Positions 1 through 8,495 of a DNA stretch of 48,936 nt are shown piece by piece (position 1 is the first letter of the stretch; each line of letters begins with the position of its first letter). The position numbers and the translations under genes were made by a program. The notes under the pieces are model-generated. The model was given only the letters and a program-made list of their open reading frames with translations, made no database searches and had not been told where the DNA came from. This stretch comes from Betaproteobacteria bacterium (GTDB lineage: Bacteria; Pseudomonadota; Gammaproteobacteria; Burkholderiales; Burkholderiaceae_C): positions 1 to 48,936 of the forward strand of contig CANFOR010000001.1 of the NCBI GenBank assembly GCA_947448675.1, read 5' to 3'.

Positions 1-1041
1 CGGCACTTGCATGTAGCATGCAAAGAGCGTTCGCACCATCTGCTGTGCGGTGCTGGTGTTGCGCATGACGTCAGGGTGGCGATGTAGATTTTGTAGCAAG
101 AAACGCTTGAGCTGTGCGCTTTGCGCGCCCATTTGCTCACTAAAGACCACCAGCACGCCAGCTTGGCGCGCGGCGTTTGCATTCTGTGGCGCGGCTTGCG
201 TTAAGCGCTGGCGGGTAGCGGCAATCACGTCGTGCACCATGCTGCTGAGCATGCGGCGAATGCTCTCGTAGAGCACGCGCCTGCCTTGTGTCTCTAAGGC
301 CAAATGCGGGAACTCTTGCAGGGCTTGTTGGCGGTAGCCTTCAAACAAAGGCACCTCTTTTAATTGCTCCAGGCTGAGAAGGCCAGAGCGTACACCGTCG
401 TCAATGTCATGGGCGTTGTAGGCAATTTCGTCCGCCAAATTGCACAACTGCGCTTCCAGGCTGGGCTGGGTACCGTCTATAAAACGTCGCCCAAGGCCGC
501 CTGGCTCAGCCTGCTCTAATAGCAAGGCATTGCGGCGTGCGCAGTGCTTCAAAATGCCCTCGCGGCTCTCAAAACTCAGGTTCAAACCAGGGTGGCTGGG
601 ATAGCGCAGCTCCAGCGCGTCGACCACGCGCAGGCTTTGCAGGTTGTGCTCAAAACCGCCGTAGTCGCGCATGCAGTCGTTCAAGGCGTCTTGCCCCGCA
701 TGGCCAAAGGGCGTGTGGCCCAGGTCGTGGGCCAGGGCGATGGCTTCGACAAGGTCTTCGTTCAGTGCCAAAGCGCGGGCAATCGAGCGGCCTAATTGCG
801 CCACCTCTAGTGAATGGGTCAGGCGGGTGCGAAACAAGTCACCCTCGTGGTTTAAGAAAACCTGGGTCTTGTACACCAAGCGCCGAAAAGCGCTGGAATG
901 CACAATGCGGTCGCGGTCGCGCTGGTATTCACCCCGAAACTCTAAACCAGCGCCCTCGCCCGCTTGGGGGCTTGGGGCGTCTGCCAAGGGGTATTTGCGC
1001 CCCCGGCTCTGGGCTGGGTCGCTGGCATAGCTAGCCAGCAT
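1..1041 (-). CDS. dgt: dGTP triphosphohydrolase-like protein (Dgt), C-terminus cut by window edge
   Basis: HD-superfamily deoxynucleotide triphosphohydrolase, expected to cleave dNTPs to deoxynucleoside plus triphosphate in the cytoplasm. 347 codons are visible and the frame is open to the left edge. The family block HSSAFRRLVYKTQVF sits at residues about 48-62. Metal-ligand motifs follow: RTRLTH (His76), AHDLGHTPFGH (His105-Asp106) and DEIAYNAHD (about 204-212). The spacing resembles the shorter dGTPase-like group rather than the E. coli enzyme. The ATG overlaps the end of aroB by 11 bases in another frame, so it is probably the last gene of the pil-aro transcript and translationally coupled to aroB. 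The family call is secure; substrate preference within the dNTPs cannot be read from the sequence. Confidence 0.93.
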   Translation of the reverse strand, partial: MLASYASDPAQSRGRKYPLADAPSPQAGEGAGLEFRGEYQRDRDRIVHSSAFRRLVYKTQVFLNHEGDLFRTRLTHSLEVAQLGRSIARALALNEDLVEAIALAHDLGHTPFGHAGQDALNDCMRDYGGFEHNLQSLRVVDALELRYPSHPGLNLSFESREGILKHCARRNALLLEQAEPGGLGRRFIDGTQPSLEAQLCNLADEIAYNAHDIDDGVRSGLLSLEQLKEVPLFEGYRQQALQEFPHLALETQGRRVLYESIRRMLSSMVHDVIAATRQRLTQAAPQNANAARQAGVLVVFSEQMGAQSAQLKRFLLQNLHRHPDVMRNTSTAQQMVRTLFACYMQVP

Positions 1042-2137
1042 GGCAGCAGACGTCTATCACCTCGCGCACCAGGGCATCTGGTGCGCTGCGCATGACGGCT
1101 TGGCCAGGCGCGTTAATCAGCACAAAACGCATCTCTCCGCCCTCGGCTTTTTTGTCAACGCGCATATGGTGCAGGTATTCGTCTGCACCCAGCAACGGCC
1201 CGACCACAGGCAAACCCGCACGGGAAATGAGCTGCTTGAGCCGCGCCACAAAAGTGGCGTCTACCAAACCCAAACGCCGCGACAGCTCAGCCGCCATGAC
1301 CATGCCGCAACCCACGGCCTCGCCGTGCAACCAAACGCCAAAACCCAAACCCGCCTCGATGGCGTGGCCAAAAGTGTGGCCAAAATTCAAAATAGCGCGC
1401 AAGCCCGACTCACGCTCGTCTTGTCCCACCACATGGGCTTTGATCTCGCACGAGCGCTGCACCGCATAGGCCAAGGCCTCGGGCTGGCGAGCCAACAACG
1501 CGGGTAAGTTGGCCTCGATCCAGTCGAAAAACACCATGTCGACAATCGGACCGTATTTGATGATTTCGGCCAAGCCTGCACTCATCTCGCGCGGCGGTAA
1601 AGTTTGCAGGGTGTCTAAGTCGGCCACTACCATCAGCGGCTGGTAAAACGCGCCCACCATGTTCTTGCCTAAGGGGTGGTTAATGGCCGTTTTGCCGCCA
1701 ACCGATGAGTCCACCTGCGCTAGCAGCGTAGTGGGCACTTGCACAAAGGGCACACCGCGCATATAACAGGCCGCGGCAAAGCCAGCAATGTCGCCCACAA
1801 CGCCTCCGCCCAGCGCAAAGAGCAGTGTTTTGCGGTCGCAGCCTTGGGCCAAGAGCAGGTCGAAAATGCTCTGCAGGTTGGCCCAGTCTTTATGCGCCTC
1901 TCCATCGGGCAAGGCCAGCTCCAACACGCGGCTAAAACGCCCGGCAATGGCGGTTTTCAGCTGCGCGGCGTACAAAGGCTGAACCGTGGTGTTGGTGACA
2001 ACCACCGCTGTGGTGGCCTTGGGCAGGCCAGCCCAGGTGTCAACGCGGCCCAGCAGGCCACTGCCAATGCGGATGGCGTAGCTTCGCTCTGCCAAGGCTA
2101 TAGAAACGGTACGAAAAGGGGAAATGGGTGCTTGCAT
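1031..2137 (-). CDS. aroB: 3-dehydroquinate synthase
   Basis: Second step of the shikimate pathway: NAD- and metal-dependent cyclisation of DAHP to 3-dehydroquinate, in the cytoplasm. The 368 residues match the usual AroB length. The NAD-binding block GGGVVGDIAGFAA is followed by VPTTLLAQVDSSVGGKTA and the PLGKNMVGAFYQP stretch; metal-ligand regions include the HGEAVGCGM and NFGHTFGHAIE motifs. The gene lies 17 bases after aroK and overlaps dgt by 11 bases. The aroK-aroB pair downstream of pilQ is the normal proteobacterial order. Nothing is odd about the protein. Confidence 0.97.
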   Translation of the reverse strand: MQAPISPFRTVSIALAERSYAIRIGSGLLGRVDTWAGLPKATTAVVVTNTTVQPLYAAQLKTAIAGRFSRVLELALPDGEAHKDWANLQSIFDLLLAQGCDRKTLLFALGGGVVGDIAGFAAACYMRGVPFVQVPTTLLAQVDSSVGGKTAINHPLGKNMVGAFYQPLMVVADLDTLQTLPPREMSAGLAEIIKYGPIVDMVFFDWIEANLPALLARQPEALAYAVQRSCEIKAHVVGQDERESGLRAILNFGHTFGHAIEAGLGFGVWLHGEAVGCGMVMAAELSRRLGLVDATFVARLKQLISRAGLPVVGPLLGADEYLHHMRVDKKAEGGEMRFVLINAPGQAVMRSAPDALVREVIDVCCHAG

Positions 2138-2154
2138 AGCCCCAAGTGTAGAGC

Positions 2155-2694
2155 CTAGTGCGGGCTGTTCAGGGGCACGCCCGCCAGCTCGAGCTGCGCC
2201 ACAATCAGGTTGACCAAACTGGCCACTGAAGGGCGGCCCGTTTCAACGACAAAATGCGCGGTTTCGCGGTAAAGCGGGTCGCGCACTTCAAACAAGTCGC
2301 GCAGGCGGGTCAAGGGGTTGCTCACCTGCAAAAGCGGACGGTTTTGGTCGTGCCGCAAGCGCCGAAACACTTCTTCAGGGTTGGAGCGCAAATACACCAC
2401 ATGGCCGCGCTCGCGCAGGTGTTGGCGGTTCAAAGGCCTCAGCACCGCGCCGCCCCCGGTAGACAAAACCCCCGTATGAGAGAGCGTGAGCTCGTCAATC
2501 AGCTGCTGCTCAATATTGCGAAAAGCCTCTTCGCCTTCGCGCTCAAAATACTCGCGAATCGAGCAACCCAGGCGCTGCTCAATGGCAGGGTCTGAATCGA
2601 CAAAAGCCAAATTCAGCCTGCGCGCGAGTTGGCGACCAACTGTAGTTTTTCCGGAGCCGGGGAGGCCGACGAGTGAAATACGTGCAAGAGACAC
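2155..2694 (-). CDS. aroK: Shikimate kinase (GTG start)
   Basis: Phosphorylates shikimate at the 3-hydroxyl using ATP, in the cytoplasm. The 179 residues contain the Walker A loop GLPGSGKTT at about 9-17, the shikimate-binding DSD motif (residues about 33-35), the GGGA motif near residue 80 and the lid arginine region with RDPLYRETA. The start is fixed: the codon immediately before GTG is the in-frame TAA that ends the upstream lipoprotein gene, and the P-loop begins nine residues later, so no earlier start is possible. Translation probably depends on termination and re-initiation at the TAA-GTG junction. Confidence 0.96.
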   Translation of the reverse strand: MSLARISLVGLPGSGKTTVGRQLARRLNLAFVDSDPAIEQRLGCSIREYFEREGEEAFRNIEQQLIDELTLSHTGVLSTGGGAVLRPLNRQHLRERGHVVYLRSNPEEVFRRLRHDQNRPLLQVSNPLTRLRDLFEVRDPLYRETAHFVVETGRPSVASLVNLIVAQLELAGVPLNSPH

Positions 2695-4422
2695 TTAATT
2701 GGGATCAATGCAGCGGCCAGTCCCATAAGGTGGCGTCAAGAAAGAGCCGTTAGCTACATCAGCAGCCAAAATGTCTGTGATGTAGCTTTTCTCTGTAAGG
2801 CCCTCTGAACCAGCAACACTAGTAGTAGCACGCACCGTGTAGGCGAGCCATGTTCCAACATTTTGTCCATAGAAGACTTGCACAAGTAGTTGGCCATTGT
2901 TGTCTGTAACATTACCGTTCACATAGGCAAGAACAATTTCTGCTTTGCTAGGCTCCAGCTTGCCATTGACGTTTAGATCCTCTCCAGAATCCAAGAAACC
3001 ATTTCTATTGGCATCTTCATTCAAACACCAAATTCTTCCGGCTGCTGTAGTAGCTGTAGTAGAAAATGTATTCGTATAGGTATTAATGATACTCGGTGGA
3101 ATACCACCCGTTATTTGGTAAGAGGGCGTGCCAGTAAAAAGGCCCTTCCCGTAATGTGTAATATCTACACTAGCAGAGACAACAGCGCCAACCGAAGCAT
3201 TACCAGCTGCATCGTTTACTTGAATTAAGAACTGCTTAATGTAACCAATTCCACCAAGCCCGACTCCGAGCTTATTATTATCAGAAATTGAAATCCCTAA
3301 GGGTGTACCTGCAACGGTTAAGTTTGCGTAAACGCTGTTTGGGCAATCTGCTATTGAAGTAAAGTCTGTAGACTTATAACACACCCGAACCGTTACACCA
3401 TTTGTAGGGCTGCTTCTTGTTCCAGCGATGTAATCTGCGGTTGCAACACCACTCGCATCACTGTACACCGTTGCATCGCCGGTAGAAATAGCCTCGCCAC
3501 TGCCCAGTGCAGGGGGCACTATCTCAAAACGAACTCGCATGTTAGGTATGGTGATATTTCCGGTGGTCAAAAATTTAGCAATAAGTTTTGCGCGGTTGGT
3601 AGTAGCACCAATCGCGTTTGGACTAACTTGCGTTGGCAGCGAACTCAGGGAAGCAGAACTAACTGCACCAACAGCCGCTGGAATGCTGCTGCTACCCGCA
3701 GTAGCCACTTGAATGACTTTTGTTACCGACACACCGGCACCAGTGGCAATTACCGTGTATGACCCTTGCGCGCTAGGTGCCAGAAAAGAAATGACAGCAT
3801 TACCCGCAGAGTCTGTAGTAACTGTGCCCGTGGCACCCGCTGTGCCGGCCAGTGTAAGCAAAGCAGCTTGAATTGCATTCAAGGCGCTGTCTTGGGCACT
3901 TAAATTCACAGTTACGAGCTGCCCGGGTGTTGGGGTAGCAGGTACCGCAACGAGGGTTAACTGCGAACCAGTGACGTTAATGGATGCAACTTTGCTTTTA
4001 CCGTTAACAGTTACCGTAGCATTAATTACACGATTGGTCTTGACTCCACCAGTTGTCACAACACCACTGTATTTACCAGTTGCGTCTGTCGTCGAGCCCG
4101 CAGTAGGTGTGAACACACCGTCAGTGTCCAATGCAACTGAAACCGATGCCCCGCCGACCACGTTTTTGGAAGCATCGAGCGTCGTAACGATTAACGTCGA
4201 TTTGTCAGTTCCACTGTTATTAATGGATGTTTTGTCAAGCTGAAAAATGAAATCACTAACTGACGAAGATGCTGGCGTAACGACCGCCGTACCTGTCATA
4301 GAACCCGTACTAGTCGTAGTCCCTGTAGTCCCAACTGGTGTACCCGCATTACCGCCACCGGCACCACAGGCTGCCAAAACAGCGCCAAAACCGAGCACGG
4401 CAAGTATTTGAGTGATTTTCAT
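2695..4422 (-). CDS. Outer-membrane lipoprotein with Ig-like (Big_1-type) domains and a calcium-loop motif
   Basis: A 575-residue exported protein. The signal peptide ends in a lipobox LAAC with Cys19 as the lipidated residue, followed by a Gly/Ser/Thr-rich linker to about residue 55. Two or three Ig-like repeats follow (about 56-155, 156-245 and a looser one after 255), each rich in Thr, Val, Ala and Gly, resembling bacterial Ig-like group 1 domains. At about 470-494 two tandem acidic loops of the form DxNxNGxxDxxE and DxNxNGxxxP resemble dockerin/EF-hand calcium loops. Cysteines near 466 and 571 could pair. It sits between pilQ (36 bases away) and aroK (adjoining), inside the pilus operon, so I infer a role in pilus assembly or adhesion at the outer membrane. 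Its DNA is visibly more A+T-rich than its neighbours. No characterised homologue is recognised. Confidence 0.8.
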   Translation of the reverse strand: MKITQILAVLGFGAVLAACGAGGGNAGTPVGTTGTTTSTGSMTGTAVVTPASSSVSDFIFQLDKTSINNSGTDKSTLIVTTLDASKNVVGGASVSVALDTDGVFTPTAGSTTDATGKYSGVVTTGGVKTNRVINATVTVNGKSKVASINVTGSQLTLVAVPATPTPGQLVTVNLSAQDSALNAIQAALLTLAGTAGATGTVTTDSAGNAVISFLAPSAQGSYTVIATGAGVSVTKVIQVATAGSSSIPAAVGAVSSASLSSLPTQVSPNAIGATTNRAKLIAKFLTTGNITIPNMRVRFEIVPPALGSGEAISTGDATVYSDASGVATADYIAGTRSSPTNGVTVRVCYKSTDFTSIADCPNSVYANLTVAGTPLGISISDNNKLGVGLGGIGYIKQFLIQVNDAAGNASVGAVVSASVDITHYGKGLFTGTPSYQITGGIPPSIINTYTNTFSTTATTAAGRIWCLNEDANRNGFLDSGEDLNVNGKLEPSKAEIVLAYVNGNVTDNNGQLLVQVFYGQNVGTWLAYTVRATTSVAGSEGLTEKSYITDILAADVANGSFLTPPYGTGRCIDPN

Positions 4423-4458
4423 GTTCCGCTTCCTACAGCCAGATAAATTAACGCAGCG

Positions 4459-6612
4459 TTAACGTGCAGCGGCACGATCAGACACCATTTTGGGGGTGAT
4501 GAAAACCAAGGTTTCGGTTTTAGCAGCAGTTTTAGAGCGCGACTTAAACAGGTTACCTAATACAGGAATATCGCCCAACAAGGGGACGCGAGTTTCAGAG
4601 TCGGTTTCGTTCTGGGTGTATATGCCGCCTATAACCACGGTACCACCGTTCTCGACCAGCACCTGGGTTTTAATGTGTTTGGTGTCAATGGCAAAGCCTG
4701 CGGCGGTAGCTTGTCCAACGGTGTCTTTGTTCACGTCAAGGTCTAAAATAATATTGCCTTCGGGCGTGATCTGCGGCGTTACGGAAAGGCTCAAATTAGC
4801 TTTACGGAATGCAATGGAGGTTGCGCCACTTGATGTAGCCACCTGGTAGGGCAGTTCAGTACCCTGCTCGATCAAAGCTTTGCTTTGGTCGGCGGTAATA
4901 ATGCGCGGGCTCGACACCACTTTAATTTTGCCGTCTGCCTCTAGCGCAGAAATTTCTAAGTTCAAAAAGCGGTTTGCGGCAGAGCCAAAGAGCGACAGCG
5001 CAATGGTAGCCGGGTTGTAGCCGTTTTGCCCAGCGCCGGGTAGGTTGACGAAATTACCCGTTGTGTCTACCGTGCCGCCTTGCGAATTGGTTGCCACCAC
5101 GTTGCCGTAGCTGGTTCCAAAGGCCACACGGTTATTACCACCCAAGGAATAACCGGGCACGCCGCCTTGTTGACCTCGCAAATCTGTGCCGCCTAGGCGC
5201 ACACCCAATGAACGCCCAAAGGTGTCAGAGGCCTCCACAATGCGGGCCTCAATCAGTACTTGGCGCACTGCAATGTCTAACTTAGCGAGCATGGCTTGCA
5301 CTTGCTCTAGTTTTGCGGCGATATCAGTTACGAAGATTTGGTTGGTGCGCGGCTCGGCAATTACGCTACCGCGCGGCGAAAGAATACGCGCACTGTTTTG
5401 CACACTGCTGCCCACGCCATTGCTGGTGAGTTGTACGGCAATTTCTGCTGCCTTTGTATAGTTCAACTGGAAGGCCTGGGTACGCAAAGGCTCCAGGCCT
5501 TGCAATGCGTTGCGCGACTCTAATTCGAGCTTTTCTTTGCTGGCAATTTCATCTTTTGGTGCAATCCAGAGAACATTGCCAGACTTGCGCATTCCCAGGC
5601 CTTTGGCTTGCAGAATAATGTCGAGCGCTTGGTCCCACGGCACGTCCTTCAAGCGCAAAGTCACTGCGCCGCTGACGGAGTCTGAGGTCACGACGTTAAA
5701 GTTGGTGAAGTCTGCTATAACTTGCAGCAAAGAGCGCACTTCAATGTTTTGGAAATTGAGCGAAAGTTTTTCACCGCCATAACCAGCGCCTTGGGTAAGC
5801 TTGGACGCATCGATTTTTTGCGCACGCACTTCTAAAACAAACTGGTTGTCGCTTTGGTAGGCACTGTGCTCCCACTGGCCTTTGGGCTCGACCACCATGC
5901 GTACGCGGTCACCAGCTTGGAAAGTGGTCACGGTTTGGATCGGCGTGCCAAAGTCAGACACATCTAATTTGCGACGCAAGCCCTCGGGCAAGGAAGTGCG
6001 TAAAAACTCGATGACTAAGTTTTGGCCTTGCTGGCGAATGTCTACGCCCACTTGGTTATTGGCCAAATCCACCACCACACGGCCACTGGACTCCGCACCG
6101 CGGCGAAAATCAATGTCTTTTAAAGGCAACGTCTCTCGGTTGCGACTTTCTGCAAAAACTGCAGGCACCGACGACGAAGGCGCTACCGAGCTTGTTGCTT
6201 GGGCTACCGCCAAGGGGTCAAGTGTGATCAACAATGACTTGCCTTGGATTTCTGCTTTGTAAGCTGTAGCTTGCTTGAGGTTCAACACCAAGCGGGTACG
6301 CTCACCTGCTTGCACGACGTTGGCAGACTTGAGGTTGCCTTGGTTCATGTCGACAGTTGATTTGCCGGTGTTATTGGTGATTCCCGGAAAGTCTAAGGCA
6401 ATACGTGCTGGCGACTGAATGCTAAAGCCAGCTGGTACCGCAGCAAGGGGCTGGGCCAAGTCAATGCGCACTACTTCGACCCCACCTTGAATTGAAGCCG
6501 CTACAGCTTCTATAGCATTTTGGGCATATACAAAGCCCGTCTGGAGCACAAAGCCCAGCGCCAAAAAACCGGTTCTTAGCACTTGGCGATTAAGCCGTGG
6601 ATGCTTGTTCAT
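4459..6612 (-). CDS. pilQ: Type IV pilus secretin
   Basis: Forms the outer-membrane ring through which type IV pili pass. I start it at the ATG whose ATGA overlaps the stop of pilP, giving 717 residues; a longer in-frame start 45 bases upstream would add a non-signal sequence ahead of MNKHPRLNR. A signal peptide covers about residues 1-31 (ending VYAQ). Two AMIN domains (about 32-130 and 160-265) bind peptidoglycan. An STN/N0 domain follows (about 275-350, LNFQNIEVRSLLQVIADF), then N1 (about 375-460) and the secretin beta domain to the end, including VSSPRIITADQ and the closing VPLLGDIPVLGNLF motif. Domain order and length are those of PilQ. Confidence 0.97.
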   Translation of the reverse strand: MNKHPRLNRQVLRTGFLALGFVLQTGFVYAQNAIEAVAASIQGGVEVVRIDLAQPLAAVPAGFSIQSPARIALDFPGITNNTGKSTVDMNQGNLKSANVVQAGERTRLVLNLKQATAYKAEIQGKSLLITLDPLAVAQATSSVAPSSSVPAVFAESRNRETLPLKDIDFRRGAESSGRVVVDLANNQVGVDIRQQGQNLVIEFLRTSLPEGLRRKLDVSDFGTPIQTVTTFQAGDRVRMVVEPKGQWEHSAYQSDNQFVLEVRAQKIDASKLTQGAGYGGEKLSLNFQNIEVRSLLQVIADFTNFNVVTSDSVSGAVTLRLKDVPWDQALDIILQAKGLGMRKSGNVLWIAPKDEIASKEKLELESRNALQGLEPLRTQAFQLNYTKAAEIAVQLTSNGVGSSVQNSARILSPRGSVIAEPRTNQIFVTDIAAKLEQVQAMLAKLDIAVRQVLIEARIVEASDTFGRSLGVRLGGTDLRGQQGGVPGYSLGGNNRVAFGTSYGNVVATNSQGGTVDTTGNFVNLPGAGQNGYNPATIALSLFGSAANRFLNLEISALEADGKIKVVSSPRIITADQSKALIEQGTELPYQVATSSGATSIAFRKANLSLSVTPQITPEGNIILDLDVNKDTVGQATAAGFAIDTKHIKTQVLVENGGTVVIGGIYTQNETDSETRVPLLGDIPVLGNLFKSRSKTAAKTETLVFITPKMVSDRAAAR

Positions 6613-7163
6613 TTTGACCTCTCTTGAAGCTGCAAGCTTGCAACGCGTTCTATCCATTCACCTGCTGCGTCCTGCACGATTTCACGCAAAGCAACTTCGG
6701 TTTCAGTAATTTTGGTAATGCGGCCATAGTTCAGACCAAGGTAGCTGCCCAGTTTGACCTGGTAGAGCAAGCTATCAATGCGTACCAAGGCCACGGGCTG
6801 GTTGGTTTGCATCATGGTGCCAACCATGGACATAGTGTCTAAGGGGTATGCCTCTAGCGGCTCTTTGCGGCGATTCAACTCTGGTGCCACCAAAGCCGCA
6901 TTGGATGTGGTGAGATTATTGGAGTCTCGCTTTAAAGCTTGGGTTAATTTTTGGCTGCTAAAAGGCTCCACCAAACCATCTTGGGTATAAGCCTTAGGCG
7001 CGAATTTTTTAGGCTCTGAAATTGGGCTGATCTTTGGCTTCGTGAGGTTACGCTGCTCGGTCATCCAAGACTGCAAACCCTCTTGCTCGGAGCCATTGCA
7101 AGCCGACAGCGCAAAAGCAGCCAGCAAGATCGCTCCCAATAAGGCAATTGTGCGCAGCATCAT
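6609..7163 (-). CDS. pilP: Type IV pilus inner-membrane lipoprotein
   Basis: A 184-residue lipoprotein linking the inner-membrane PilN/PilO pair to the PilQ secretin. The signal peptide ends in LSAC with Cys22 lipidated. A proline/lysine-rich flexible segment follows (about 30-65), then the compact beta domain (about 105-180), with the typical motifs VALVRIDSLLYQVKLGSYLG and GRITKITETEVALREIV. The stop overlaps the pilQ ATG as ATGA and the start overlaps the pilO stop as ATGA, so it is coupled on both sides. Confidence 0.95.
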   Translation of the reverse strand: MMLRTIALLGAILLAAFALSACNGSEQEGLQSWMTEQRNLTKPKISPISEPKKFAPKAYTQDGLVEPFSSQKLTQALKRDSNNLTTSNAALVAPELNRRKEPLEAYPLDTMSMVGTMMQTNQPVALVRIDSLLYQVKLGSYLGLNYGRITKITETEVALREIVQDAAGEWIERVASLQLQERSK

Positions 7164-7828
7164 TTCTTGGCTCCCGGAACCGCTTTACGCTGTGCGGCCA
7201 CTTCATCAGCATCCAGATAGCGGAAGGTTTTAGCGGTGGCGTCCATCGCCAAAGTGCCGTCTTTTACAGGTCCGATAGAGAGGTTGTTCAAAGTGACAAT
7301 GCGCGACAGATTGGCAATGTCAGATGCAAAAGCACCAATATCGTGGTAGCGACCCGTAACGCGCAGAGCAATGGGCAACTCTGCGTAGTACTCTTTCACA
7401 CTCACAGAACCCGGACGAAAAGATTCAAACAGCAGGCTGCGACCAAGCCCAGCTTGGTTAATGTCAGACAGCAAAGCATCCATTTCGGCTTTACTGGGCA
7501 ATTGCTTTTCGAGCTGCGTAACGTACTGCTGCACTTGCTCGCGCTGTTTGCGCAATGCGTCGAGATTGACAGCTTGCGCTAATTTTTTCTTGTAGTCTTC
7601 GCGCAGTCCAACTTCTTTGGTTTGCTCAGTTTTGAATTCTTCATCAGAGTTACTGAGCCAGACAAACCATAGTGCCGCCAGCACGGCCAGAGTTACCGCT
7701 ACACACAGCAAATAACGCGGTAGCGCTGGCCACGAGGGCGGATCGTTAGGGTTTAAATTTTTGAATTGCGCTTGCAGTTTTTCCTGCAGCGCGGCAGTGT
7801 TTACATTCAATTTGGGAACGGTAGCCAT
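7160..7828 (-). CDS. pilO: Type IV pilus inner-membrane protein
   Basis: A 222-residue bitopic inner-membrane protein that dimerises with PilN to align the pilus motor with the secretin. The N-terminus (1-36) is cytoplasmic, a membrane helix spans about 38-59, a coiled-coil segment follows (about 70-115), and a ferredoxin-like periplasmic domain fills the rest, containing RSLLFESFRPG and the RVTGRYHDIGAFASDIANL motif typical of PilO. It lies 13 bases after pilN and overlaps pilP by four bases. Confidence 0.95.
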   Translation of the reverse strand: MATVPKLNVNTAALQEKLQAQFKNLNPNDPPSWPALPRYLLCVAVTLAVLAALWFVWLSNSDEEFKTEQTKEVGLREDYKKKLAQAVNLDALRKQREQVQQYVTQLEKQLPSKAEMDALLSDINQAGLGRSLLFESFRPGSVSVKEYYAELPIALRVTGRYHDIGAFASDIANLSRIVTLNNLSIGPVKDGTLAMDATAKTFRYLDADEVAAQRKAVPGAKK

Positions 7829-7841
7829 GGAATATGTCCGT

Positions 7842-8495
7842 TCAAACTTTTTTAGGCGCCATTGCTGCAGAAGCAGGTGCCACGGGTTGCACTACAGCGG
7901 GAGCGCTGGCTCCCGTGGCTGGGTTCAAAGCCTCGCTGGCCCTGCGCAAACCAACGCGAATCGAGAAATTGGCAACGCGCCTTTGGTCGCGCGCCGTCAC
8001 CGCCACATTACTGGCCACAATTTCTACCAACTCAGGTCGTGTCATCCAAGGGCTGTTATTAGCCAAATTGCGCAGCAACTCTGAAACCCGCTCGTTCGAT
8101 TGCGCCACACCCGCCATCAGAACGCTTTGATTCTCTTGTTTCATGCTGTTAATGTAGACACCATCGGGCAACTGCTTGGCAATTTCTTCTAACAGATACA
8201 CCGGCAAATTTCGGTCTGATTGCAAATCTTCTACCGCTTGCTGGCGAGCACGCAGTGCAGCAATTTCGTCTTGCAAGCCAGAAATGTCTTTAATTTGCGC
8301 TTCGAGTTTTTTAGTCTCCGTCAACAAATAAGCATTCCTTGCCTGTTGGCTAGAAATTTGCGCCTGATACCATGTGTAAATACCACCAGCCAGCAAACCG
8401 CCAAGCAAAGCAGCGGCACCCAAAGTAGCATAAAAGGTTTCACGTTTACGCTTGCGGGCAACCTCTCGGTGTGGCAATAGATTAATCAAGATCAC
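7842..8495 (-). CDS. pilN: Type IV pilus assembly protein PilN (GTG start)
   Basis: Inner-membrane partner of PilO whose short cytoplasmic tail binds PilM. I start at the GTG that overlaps the pilM stop as GTGA, because it places the diagnostic tail INLLPHRE at residues 4-11. The longer frame starting 30 bases upstream adds ten residues lying inside pilM and is unlikely. The protein has 217 residues: tail 1-20, membrane helix about 22-42, coiled coil about 45-95, periplasmic domain after that, and an Ala/Pro/Val-rich C-terminal tail. Confidence 0.94.
   Translation of the reverse strand: MILINLLPHREVARKRKRETFYATLGAAALLGGLLAGGIYTWYQAQISSQQARNAYLLTETKKLEAQIKDISGLQDEIAALRARQQAVEDLQSDRNLPVYLLEEIAKQLPDGVYINSMKQENQSVLMAGVAQSNERVSELLRNLANNSPWMTRPELVEIVASNVAVTARDQRRVANFSIRVGLRRASEALNPATGASAPAVVQPVAPASAAMAPKKV

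Noticed and set aside
6495..6525. GCTACAGCTTCTATAGC in pilQ, similar to hairpin 1 of the dispersed repeat
   Set aside because: Short stem and normal PilQ N-terminal sequence; no flanking repeat core.
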